From assembly GCA_902795625.1 (NCBI GenBank), contig CADBLW010000005.1, positions 1-6,893 of the forward strand: a DNA stretch of 6,893 bases, in the 5' to 3' direction. The notes beneath the pieces are model-generated. The model was not told the origin of the DNA. It searched no databases and saw only the letters and a program-made list of their open reading frames with translations. Positions 1-6,066 of the stretch are shown here, piece by piece. Every line of letters begins with the position of its first letter. Position 1 is the first letter of the stretch. A program made the translations under genes and the position numbers. This DNA is from an uncultured Lachnospiraceae bacterium. GTDB taxonomy: Bacteria; Bacillota; Clostridia; Lachnospirales; Lachnospiraceae.

Positions 1-3
1 ATC

Positions 4-1272
4 GTGAATAAGGGATTTTTGAGAGGCTTTCTCGCAGGGATTTTGTGCTGCGCAATGCTTCTTGTGGTAGTTTCCTGCGGCGGCAACGAAGAGGAAAGCC
101 GCCTTACAAAGAAGAATTCAACGCCGACGGTGACGCAGGCGCAGGAGACAGGAACTCCGACGCCGACGCTGACACCGGCGACGGAGTTTACGAGTGTTGA
201 GTACGAGGAAAAGCTTAAGCAGATCGCCGGCATACTCGACCAGTATTATTATCAGCCGATCGACTACAACGAGGTCGTGGACGGACTGTACCACGGCATG
301 GTGGATTCCCTCGGCGACCCGTACACGGTGTACTTTAACGAGAGCGAGATGAACTCGTTCCAGGAGTCCTCGTCCGGTTCCTACGCGGGACTGGGCTGCG
401 CCGTTACCATCGGTGATGACAAGTACCCCAGGCTCACGAGAGTCTTCCCGGGAAGCCCCGCAGACATCGCTGGTCTGCTCGCGGACGACGTTGTGGTTGA
501 GGTTGACGGCGAGGACCTCTACGGAGTGGCTCTCGATATCGTCGTGACCAAGGTCCGCGGACCGATCGGTTCCCACGTAGAACTCACGATCTACCGCGCA
601 GGCGAGCCGGATTACCTTCACATCGATGTGACGCGCAACACGGTGGAAATCCCCACTGTTGAGGCCAAGATGCTCAACGGAAACATCGGTTACATCATTG
701 TCTCGGAGTTCGATGAGGTTACGGCAGAGCAGTTCAACACGGCTGTGGACACGCTGCTTGACCAGCATATGGTCGCGCTCATCGTGGATCTCCGCGGCAA
801 CCCGGGCGGAACGCTCTACACCGTAAAATCAATGCTCAGCCGCATTCTTTCCAAGGGCACGCTTCTCGTGTACATGGAGGACAAATACGGCAAGCGTGAG
901 GAGCATTACTCCAACACCAACGACACGATCGACCTTCCGATCGCCGTGCTGATGAACGGCAACAGCGCGAGTGCCTCCGAGGTGTTCGCGGGATGCCTGC
1001 AGGATTACGGCAAAGCGATCCTCGTGGGAACGCAGAGTTTCGGCAAGGGAATTGTACAGACGCTCATTCCACTCGGAGACGGGTCGGGTATCAAGGTGAC
1101 AATCTCCTCGTATTTTACGCCGAAGGGGCGCAACATTCACAAGATCGGTCTCACGCCGGATGTGGAGGTTGATCTCCTGCCTGAGCTCAAGAAACTAAAC
1201 TCGATCCCGATCGAGGATGACAACCAGCTGAAGGCAGCCATCGACGCTCTGAAGGAGAAGTTGGGCAGCTGA
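4..1272 (+). CDS. S41 family C-terminal processing peptidase, lipoprotein (CtpA/CtpB-like)
   Basis: This 422-residue serine protease of the tail-specific (CtpA/Prc/CtpB) family would act on exported or membrane proteins outside the cytoplasm. Residues 1-25 form a lipoprotein signal: a basic start, a hydrophobic stretch and a lipobox V-V-S-C with Cys25 as the lipidated residue. A Thr/Pro-rich linker covers about 38-62. The N-terminal helical part carries the family motif L-G-D-P-Y (103-107). A PDZ domain lies at about 125-210 and the protease core at about 215-390. Ser323 in the S-A-S-A-S-E motif, Lys348 and Gln352 match the Ser-Lys-Gln triad of CtpB, with the same 25- and 4-residue spacings, so the enzyme looks active. 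The start is a GTG three bases into the window. It is supported by the signal peptide, but the upstream ribosome site cannot be seen and an earlier start is not excluded. A terminator follows, separating it from the next operon. Confidence 0.93.
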   Translation: MNKGFLRGFLAGILCCAMLLVVVSCGGNEEESRLTKKNSTPTVTQAQETGTPTPTLTPATEFTSVEYEEKLKQIAGILDQYYYQPIDYNEVVDGLYHGMVDSLGDPYTVYFNESEMNSFQESSSGSYAGLGCAVTIGDDKYPRLTRVFPGSPADIAGLLADDVVVEVDGEDLYGVALDIVVTKVRGPIGSHVELTIYRAGEPDYLHIDVTRNTVEIPTVEAKMLNGNIGYIIVSEFDEVTAEQFNTAVDTLLDQHMVALIVDLRGNPGGTLYTVKSMLSRILSKGTLLVYMEDKYGKREEHYSNTNDTIDLPIAVLMNGNSASASEVFAGCLQDYGKAILVGTQSFGKGIVQTLIPLGDGSGIKVTISSYFTPKGRNIHKIGLTPDVEVDLLPELKKLNSIPIEDDNQLKAAIDALKEKLGS

Positions 1273-1340
1273 TGCCGGGCAGGCTTTTCGCAGGCGGGAC
1301 AGCCAATGCGGAGACGCCGGAATAAATTGACAAATGTGCT

Positions 1341-1381
1341 AAGTGACGATTTGGAAAATGTTTCCGAATCGTCACTTTTTT
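1341..1381 (+). terminator. Strong intrinsic terminator after the S41 peptidase gene
   Basis: A 17-pair stem (1341-1357 with 1361-1377) contains one T-G wobble and a 3-base loop ATG. The distal arm runs into six T residues (1376-1381). It begins 69 bases after the peptidase stop codon and is the clearest transcription end for that gene. The stem's 5' side starts with A residues, so it could also work weakly on the minus strand, but no minus-strand gene lies nearby. Confidence 0.9.
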
Positions 1382-1385
1382 CGGA

Positions 1386-1414
1386 TTGCATTTTCCGCTT
1401 CCATGTGGTAAAAT
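1386..1414 (+). promoter_or_regulatory. Candidate sigma-A promoter for the ACT-hom-phosphomutase-lipoprotein operon
   Basis: A -10 box TAAAAT (1409-1414) is preceded by TG in the extended -10 position (1406-1407). A partial -35 box TTGCAT (1386-1391) lies exactly 17 bases upstream of the -10. It starts five bases past the terminator T-run, where a new operon would be expected to start. Transcription would begin near 1421, giving a leader of about 80 bases before the ACT gene. The leader contains a 6-base inverted repeat (TGTACG at 1421-1426, CGTACA at 1448-1453), too long-looped to call a regulator. The -35 match is only moderate. Confidence 0.55.
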
Positions 1415-1502
1415 CGTTGCTGTACGCGAACAAATGTATGCGGGTGACGTACACGGAAGGTAAGACGACGCGACACAAAAAGCGCCGGGAGGGGAGTGGC
1501 AG

Positions 1503-1943
1503 ATGCCCAACGAAGAAGTTTACATCGTAAGCAGGAGAGCGCTGCCGAAGGTGCTCCTGAAGGTCGCGGAAGTCAAGCGCATGCTCGCCAAGGACAAGAA
1601 ACTGACCGTGCAGGAAGCGACGGACGCGGTAGGGCTGAGCAGGAGTTCCTTTTACAAGTACAAGGATGACGTGCAGCCGTTCCACGAGACGTCCCGCGGA
1701 CGGACCGTGAACGTTCTGCTGCAGGTGAGCGATGAGCCCGGCATTCTCTCGGCGATCCTCTCGGAGGTGGCCGGCTGCCGCGCCAACGTGCTGACCATTC
1801 AGCAGAGCATACCGATCGGCGGTGTGGCATCCGTGGCACTCGGCTTTGAGATGCTTCCCGAGACGGCGGAGCTCACGGAGATAGAGGACCGCATCACCGC
1901 GCTTGGCGGTGTACAGAGGCTGCAGGTGCTCGGTATCGAGTGA
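1503..1943 (+). CDS. ACT domain-containing protein, PheB/UPF0735 family
   Basis: This 146-residue cytoplasmic protein resembles the PheB/UPF0735 ACT proteins, and its length fits that family (about 145-150). Residues 34-57 (L-T-V-Q-E-A ... S-S-F-Y-K-Y) look like a small helix-turn-helix in which S-R-S-S-F-Y-K-Y would be the recognition helix. Residues 68-146 form an ACT domain with the ligand-site signature D-E-P-G-I-L (77-82) at the first strand-helix turn. ACT domains usually bind amino acids and work as dimers, so the likely role is an amino-acid-sensing regulator. The ligand is unknown; homoserine or threonine is suggested only by the neighbouring dehydrogenase gene. The ATG follows a GGGAGGGG ribosome site at 1487-1494. 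It is the first gene of the proposed threonine-branch operon. The older PheB label (chorismate mutase linked) is historical and not supported by anything here. Confidence 0.88.
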   Translation: MPNEEVYIVSRRALPKVLLKVAEVKRMLAKDKKLTVQEATDAVGLSRSSFYKYKDDVQPFHETSRGRTVNVLLQVSDEPGILSAILSEVAGCRANVLTIQQSIPIGGVASVALGFEMLPETAELTEIEDRITALGGVQRLQVLGIE

Positions 1944-1984
1944 CCGCGGTCTGTGTGGGAGAGAGTATTTTCCGACGAAGAGCT

Positions 1985-1997
1985 GCGACAGCGGCAA
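1985..1997 (+). repeat. 13-base leader element, copy 1 (upstream of hom)
   Basis: GCGACAGCGGCAA occurs here and again, identical, at 3283-3295. Both copies lie in non-coding leaders just upstream of a ribosome binding site. Here the motif ends 29 bases before the hom ATG and overlaps a small inverted repeat GCTG-CGA-CAGC (1982-1992). Function is unknown; it could be an operator, an RNA-level element or a remnant of a duplicated leader. Confidence 0.5.
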
Positions 1998-2011
1998 TAC
2001 TTAGAACATTC

Positions 2012-2018
2012 AGGAGGA
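2012..2018 (+). promoter_or_regulatory. Ribosome binding site fixing the hom start
   Basis: AGGAGGA lies 8 bases before the ATG at 2027. The reading frame is open upstream to a GTG at 1940, but that start has no ribosome site and would add 29 residues of unrelated sequence before the dinucleotide-binding fold. The 2027 start is therefore chosen. Confidence 0.9.
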
Positions 2019-2026
2019 CAGGATAT

Positions 2027-3226
2027 ATGAAAATAGCGATTTTGGGTTACGGCACGGTCGGCTCGGGCGTGTTCAGCGTGATCCGTGAGAACAACGCGAT
2101 CATCGAGAAGCGCGTCGGCGCACCGATTGAGATCAAGTACGTGCTGGATCTGCGCGATTTTCCGGGAGATCCGGTTGAGCCGTATCTGGTGCACGATTTC
2201 CGTCAGATCATCGAGGATCCGGAGATCGACATCATCGTCGAGGTTATGGGCGGACTGAAGCCGGCGTACGACTTCGTGAAGGAGGCCCTTCTCTCCGGAC
2301 GCAGTGTGTGCACCTCCAACAAGGAGCTGGTGGCGGCCCACGGCGCGGAGCTGATCGAGATCGCGAAGGAGCGCAGCATCAACTTCCTCTTTGAGGCAAG
2401 CGTGGGCGGCGGTATTCCCGTCATCCGTCAGCTGATGCGTTCCGTGACGGCGGACGAGGTTATGGAGGTCAGCGGTATCCTCAACGGAACGACCAACTAT
2501 ATGATGACGCGCATGCGCGAGTACGGCATCTCCTTCGACGAGGCGCTCGCGGATGCTCAGGCAAACGGCTTTGCGGAGCGCAACCCGGCAGCGGACATCG
2601 AGGGCTTCGATGCATGCCGTAAGATTGCGATCCTGACGTCGCTTGCATACGGCCAGCAGGTCGATTACCAGGATATTTACACCGAGGGCATCACGAAGAT
2701 TTCCGAGGCGGACGTTGCGTATGCCAAGGCGATGAAGCGCGGCATCAAGCTGATCGCGCGCAGCTACGCAAAGGACGGCCAGATCTTTGCGATGGTATCG
2801 CCGATGATGATCCGCAAGAAGAATCCGCTCTACCCGGTTAACGGCGTGTTTAACGCGATCATGGTGCGCGGTAACATGCTCGGTGAGATCATGTTCTACG
2901 GCATGGGCGCGGGCAAACTGCCTACGGCCAGTGCGGTTGTGTCCGATGTCATCGACGCGGCTAAGCACCGCTTCGTCAACATCCCGATCCTCTGGAGCAC
3001 GGACAAGCTCACGCTGGGCGCGAAGGAGGACATGACGACACGGTTCTTCGTGCGCGTTCCCAAGGCTGAGGCCGACAAGGCACGCGAGCTCTTCGCCATC
3101 CACAAGACGACGGAGATCGACGAAAAGCCGGAGGAGTTCGCCTTTGTGACGAAGGAGATGAGCGAGAAGGCGTTCGCGGATGCGTGCGCGAAGCTTTCGG
3201 TCATCGCGTCCATTCGATACGAATAA
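2027..3226 (+). CDS. hom: Homoserine dehydrogenase
   Basis: This 399-residue enzyme reduces aspartate semialdehyde to homoserine with NAD(P)H, the branch point to threonine and methionine. The N-terminus has the Rossmann motif G-x-G-x-x-G (Gly7, Gly9, Gly12). The S-N-K motif places Lys99 at the cofactor/substrate site. N-G-T-T-N-Y-M (153-159) and the D-I-E-G-F-D-A-C-R-K block (190-199) follow; Asp195 and Lys199 correspond to the catalytic Asp and Lys known from yeast homoserine dehydrogenase. The catalytic domain ends near 335. Residues about 338-399 form an ACT-like beta-alpha-beta-alpha-beta tail that is shorter than the usual ACT domain of Gram-positive enzymes (about 430 residues in full) and lacks the D-x-P-G-x-L motif, so threonine feedback through it is doubtful. 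It lies 83 bases after the ACT protein gene and 87 before the phosphomutase gene, in the same direction. Confidence 0.96.
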   Translation: MKIAILGYGTVGSGVFSVIRENNAIIEKRVGAPIEIKYVLDLRDFPGDPVEPYLVHDFRQIIEDPEIDIIVEVMGGLKPAYDFVKEALLSGRSVCTSNKELVAAHGAELIEIAKERSINFLFEASVGGGIPVIRQLMRSVTADEVMEVSGILNGTTNYMMTRMREYGISFDEALADAQANGFAERNPAADIEGFDACRKIAILTSLAYGQQVDYQDIYTEGITKISEADVAYAKAMKRGIKLIARSYAKDGQIFAMVSPMMIRKKNPLYPVNGVFNAIMVRGNMLGEIMFYGMGAGKLPTASAVVSDVIDAAKHRFVNIPILWSTDKLTLGAKEDMTTRFFVRVPKAEADKARELFAIHKTTEIDEKPEEFAFVTKEMSEKAFADACAKLSVIASIRYE

Positions 3227-3237
3227 GGAAAATGAAG

Positions 3238-3263
3238 CACGCAGGAAGGAAACTTTCTGCGTG
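3238..3263 (+). promoter_or_regulatory. Hairpin between hom and the phosphomutase gene
   Basis: CACGCAGGAA (3238-3247) pairs with TTTCTGCGTG (3254-3263), giving 10 pairs with one G-T wobble and a 6-base loop. It starts 11 bases after the hom stop codon. The bases after it (TTATCGTTTA) are T-rich but not a clean T-run, so it is at best a weak or conditional terminator. It may instead be a processing site or a 3'-end stabiliser that lowers expression of the downstream genes. Confidence 0.5.
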
Positions 3264-3282
3264 TTATCGTTTATAGATTGTC

Positions 3283-3295
3283 GCGACAGCGGCAA
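3283..3295 (+). repeat. 13-base leader element, copy 2 (upstream of the phosphomutase gene)
   Basis: An exact second copy of the element at 1985-1997. It ends 18 bases before the ATG at 3314 and only two bases before the ribosome site. Here it overlaps a perfect 10-base palindrome TGTCGCGACA (3279-3288), a shape that would suit a dimeric DNA-binding protein. Copy 1 has a different, 4-base-arm dyad at the same place, so the symmetry is only partly shared. Confidence 0.5.
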
Positions 3296-3297
3296 AA

Positions 3298-3304
3298 GGG
3301 AGGA
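3298..3304 (+). promoter_or_regulatory. Ribosome binding site fixing the phosphomutase start
   Basis: GGGAGGA lies 9 bases before the ATG at 3314. An in-frame ATG at 3278 has no ribosome site and would add 12 residues ahead of the conserved M-K-Y-V-V-V-L-A-D-G start, so it is rejected. Confidence 0.88.
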
Positions 3305-3313
3305 ATTCTGTAT

Positions 3314-4519
3314 ATGAAATACGTAGTTGTACTCGCGGACGGTGCCGCAGATCTGCCGATCGAAGCGCTCGGCGGAAAGACACCGCTCGCTTACGCTAAA
3401 ACACCCGAGACGGACGCGCTTGCGAAGAAATCCGAGATCGGTCTTGCACACACGATCCCCGAGGGGATGAAGCCGGGCAGCGACACCGCCAACCTGGCGG
3501 TCATGGGCTATAACCCGAGACTGTATTACACCGGAAGATCGCCCCTGGAGGCTCTCTCCATCGGCGTTGATATGGCTTCCACGGACATCACCATCCGCTG
3601 CAATATCGTGACGGTCTCGGATGATGATCTCCCTTACGAGCAGAAGACGATCATCGACCACAGCTCCTCGGAGATCTCAACCGCGGATGCGGCGGAGCTG
3701 CTCACGGCAGTCCGCAAGCAGCTCGAGTGGGAGGGCTACCACTTCTATGTCGGTACGAGCTATCGACACCTTCTGATCTGGAACCGCGGCCGTGTTGTGC
3801 CGCTCACGCCACCTCATGACATTCTCACGAAGGTCATCGGCGAGTATCTTCCGGAGGATCCGATTCTTCGGGAAATGCAGAAGCGCAGCTACGAGATCCT
3901 CAACAACCACCCGATCAATGTGGAGCGTGCGAAGAAGGGTCTGAACAAGGCCAACTCCCTGTGGTTCTGGGGCGCAGGCACGAGACCGGCGCTTGACTCA
4001 TTTTACGAAAAAACGGGCCTGAAGGGTGTGATGATCTCGGCGGTCGATCTGCTGAAGGGTATCGCTGTCGGCGCGGGAATGCGCAATATCACGGTTCCCG
4101 GAGCGGACGGAAGCCTTCACACGAACTATGAGGGAAAAGCCCGCGCGGCCGTTCAGGCACTTCTTGAGGAAGGCGCGGATTTTGCGTATATTCATATTGA
4201 GGCGCCCGACGAGATGGGGCACCAGGGAAGCGCGGAGCGCAAGGTGCAGGCGATCGAATCCATTGATAAGTATATCGTCGGCGTCGTCCGCCGCGAGATG
4301 GACGCTTCCGGCGAGCCGTACCGCCTGCTGCTGATGCCGGATCATCCGACACCGGTTGCGGTGCGCACGCACACCAGCGATCCGATCCCGTACATGCTCT
4401 ACGACAGCACAAAGACGATTTCGGTCGCGGAGGAGTACACCGAGGCGGCAGCGGTCGGAACCGGATACGAGTTTGAGGAAGGCTACCGGCTGATGGCGCA
4501 TTTTACGGAGAAGGCCTGA
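3314..4519 (+). CDS. Cofactor-independent phosphoglycerate mutase homologue (archaeal type); proposed homoserine kinase
   Basis: This 401-residue cytoplasmic protein of the alkaline phosphatase/phosphomutase superfamily resembles the archaeal-type 2,3-bisphosphoglycerate-independent phosphoglycerate mutases (about 400 residues). The metal and active-site positions are present: Asp9 in L-A-D-G-A-A-D, the presumed phosphorylated Ser56 in G-S-D-T-A-N, Asp299 and His303 in A-P-D-E-M-G-H, Asp343-His344 in M-P-D-H, and His353 in T-H-T-S-D-P-I-P. The inserted lobe (about 60-270) binds substrate in relatives. One subgroup sits in threonine operons of organisms without thrB and has been proposed (TIGRFAM-type annotation) to be a substitute homoserine kinase. 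Its place directly after hom fits that proposal. The sequence alone cannot separate mutase from kinase, and an ordinary glycolytic mutase elsewhere in the genome would favour the kinase role. It is followed after 20 bases by a lipoprotein gene. Confidence 0.88.
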   Translation: MKYVVVLADGAADLPIEALGGKTPLAYAKTPETDALAKKSEIGLAHTIPEGMKPGSDTANLAVMGYNPRLYYTGRSPLEALSIGVDMASTDITIRCNIVTVSDDDLPYEQKTIIDHSSSEISTADAAELLTAVRKQLEWEGYHFYVGTSYRHLLIWNRGRVVPLTPPHDILTKVIGEYLPEDPILREMQKRSYEILNNHPINVERAKKGLNKANSLWFWGAGTRPALDSFYEKTGLKGVMISAVDLLKGIAVGAGMRNITVPGADGSLHTNYEGKARAAVQALLEEGADFAYIHIEAPDEMGHQGSAERKVQAIESIDKYIVGVVRREMDASGEPYRLLLMPDHPTPVAVRTHTSDPIPYMLYDSTKTISVAEEYTEAAAVGTGYEFEEGYRLMAHFTEKA

Positions 4520-4539
4520 TTCCCTGAGGGGAGAGAACT

Positions 4540-5943
4540 ATGAGACATGTGATTTATAAACTGACCTGCCTGGCCGGCGCGATCGCTTTGTGTATGGCTC
4601 TCACGGCGTGTGACGGCGGAGGGCAGGAGCGCGAGGGCAGGAATGTCACCGTGACTCAGGAGCCGACTGCTTCGGTTCCGACGGCGACACCGACGCCGGC
4701 CAACGTGTATATGTACGAGCGCACGGCGACCATGAGGTCGGCCAATTCCGTGATCCGGGTTACGACGCATTTTACGGAGGATGGGGACTGGACGGATTCC
4801 GTGACAGAGACCGGCACGATGGGTGACCTGGAAAATCCCGGCCGGTACGAGGTCACCGAGCGCAAGACGAAAAGCGGTGAGTTTACCGTGACGATCGTCA
4901 CCGAGCGGTACGAAGCGGGGGCAATCCGAACGATCCTTCGGGAGACCACGCAGGAGGACGGGGCCACGCAGTCGGTCTACGAGTATTACACCTACGGTAT
5001 GCTGACGGAGCGCGATACGGACTATACAGACGGCGAGGGCCGGTGCACGATGACACGTATCGAACGGTTCGGCGAGGACGGAAAACGCACGTTCATGCGC
5101 GAAGTGCAGTACCGGGACGATGCATTTGCCGTGCCGCTTACAGAGATAACGACGGACGCTGAGGAAAAGACGACAACGCGTACGTGCGCGGAGGGCCGCT
5201 ATATTGAGGCAACGGAAACAAGGCCTGCGCTGGCGGTGGTGTCGGAGAGTTCTGCTGACGGCAACCGGCTGTTGCTGGTGATCGGTTCATTTGAGACGGA
5301 ACTCAGCGAAAGCACGGAAAATAACGTCATAGATACGGCAGTGCCCCTGACCGTTTACGACCTGAAGGAGCCTTACGACGGATACAGCAAGCTGGTCCTG
5401 TATTATTCGGAGGACGGTAAGAACGATCTGACCCGCGCGGAGATCGGAACCGCGGAGAAGTACGATCAGATTGTCTGGGAGCGTCATCCCGTGACGCAGA
5501 AGAGGGTTGAGACGGACAGCTACGGCAGCTACAAGATCATCGATGTGCACGAGGACGGCACGGAGATCGTGCGGTTTGAGAGAAAATACAAAGAAGGATA
5601 TGTTCTGAAGTCGGAGACGACCTACGATTCGAAGGGAAAGGTCACGGATTCCATTGTGTGCGAGGACTCGGCGGACGGACGCGTGTCGACGAGCCGCGAG
5701 CTGGTCACGAAAGCAAACGGAACCGAGGTTACCTTCGTGAAACAGACGGAGCGTCTGGAAAACGGACAGACAAGCATCGTTAAAACGTATACCCGGGAAG
5801 GCGACCGCATCGTCGGGCTGAAGACCATGGAGTACACGTACAACGAGCGCGGCGAGGTGGCCAAATGCGTATGTACCTCGGAGGACGGAAACGAAGAATC
5901 GGTAACGGAATATACCTATGTCTATAAGGAGCGGGGAAAATAA
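4540..5943 (+). CDS. Lipoprotein of unknown function with YD-like beta repeats
   Basis: This 467-residue exported lipoprotein is not one I can assign to a named family. Residues 1-24 are a lipoprotein signal with lipobox L-T-A-C (Cys24). A Thr/Pro-rich linker at about 36-54 resembles the one in the S41 peptidase of this window. The mature part is rich in Thr, Glu, Tyr and Asp and is predicted by eye to be mostly beta-strand with no further membrane segments. Loosely repeated units of the kind T-Y-x-x-x-G-x-V recur, for example at 361-368 (T-Y-D-S-K-G-K-V), 433-440 (T-Y-N-E-R-G-E-V) and 147-154, resembling the YD/RHS-type repeats of cell-surface proteins but weaker. The segment 225-300 looks less repetitive. 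The ATG follows a strong purine-rich site GAGGGGAGAG (4526-4535) only 20 bases after the phosphomutase stop, so it is probably the last gene of that operon. The role may be in binding or envelope structure; this is inference only. Confidence 0.8.
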   Translation: MRHVIYKLTCLAGAIALCMALTACDGGGQEREGRNVTVTQEPTASVPTATPTPANVYMYERTATMRSANSVIRVTTHFTEDGDWTDSVTETGTMGDLENPGRYEVTERKTKSGEFTVTIVTERYEAGAIRTILRETTQEDGATQSVYEYYTYGMLTERDTDYTDGEGRCTMTRIERFGEDGKRTFMREVQYRDDAFAVPLTEITTDAEEKTTTRTCAEGRYIEATETRPALAVVSESSADGNRLLLVIGSFETELSESTENNVIDTAVPLTVYDLKEPYDGYSKLVLYYSEDGKNDLTRAEIGTAEKYDQIVWERHPVTQKRVETDSYGSYKIIDVHEDGTEIVRFERKYKEGYVLKSETTYDSKGKVTDSIVCEDSADGRVSTSRELVTKANGTEVTFVKQTERLENGQTSIVKTYTREGDRIVGLKTMEYTYNERGEVAKCVCTSEDGNEESVTEYTYVYKERGK

Positions 5944-5975
5944 AGCCTGTCTCTGCAGAACTGATGCAAAAGAAA

Positions 5976-6005
5976 AGCAGACGCTTCAATTGCGAAGCGT
6001 CTGCT
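5976..6005. terminator. Bidirectional intrinsic terminator between convergent genes
   Basis: A perfect 12-pair stem (AGCAGACGCTTC, 5976-5987, with 5994-6005) encloses a 6-base loop AATTGC. A T-rich run follows on the plus strand (6006-6010, CTTTT) and an A-rich run precedes it (5968-5976), which reads as T-rich on the minus strand. It sits 33 bases after the lipoprotein stop and 62 bases beyond the minus-strand gene's stop, so it can end both transcripts. Confidence 0.92.
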
Positions 6006-6066
6006 CTTTTGATTTCATGTCTGTGCTGCGATGTTCCGAGGGGGAACATCTGCGGCTGTCATCGGA

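Noticed and set aside
118..768. A 216-codon minus-strand frame inside the S41 peptidase gene
   Set aside because: Reverse shadow of a conserved gene, Arg/Val/His-rich, no initiation signals and no recognisable domain.
1327..1355. TTGACA at 1327-1332 as the -35 box of a promoter
   Set aside because: At 17 bases spacing the -10 would be TTTGGA, a poor match, and the transcript would start within or just before the strong terminator hairpin.
1421..1502. Riboswitch or T-box in the leader of the ACT-hom operon
   Set aside because: The leader is only about 80 bases, has no T-box sequence TGGNACCGCG, no specifier arm and no terminator/antiterminator pair.
1306..1530. A 74-codon plus-strand frame across the terminator and promoter region
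   Set aside because: It runs through the terminator hairpin, has no ribosome site and ends inside the ACT gene in another frame. Only its 3' part is kept as a low-interest leader-peptide idea.
1799..3661. A 620-codon open frame on the minus strand covering hom and its flanks
   Set aside because: It lies antisense to clearly conserved genes, spans their gaps, has no ribosome site and an Arg/His/Asp/Leu-rich composition typical of a reverse frame of GC-biased coding sequence.
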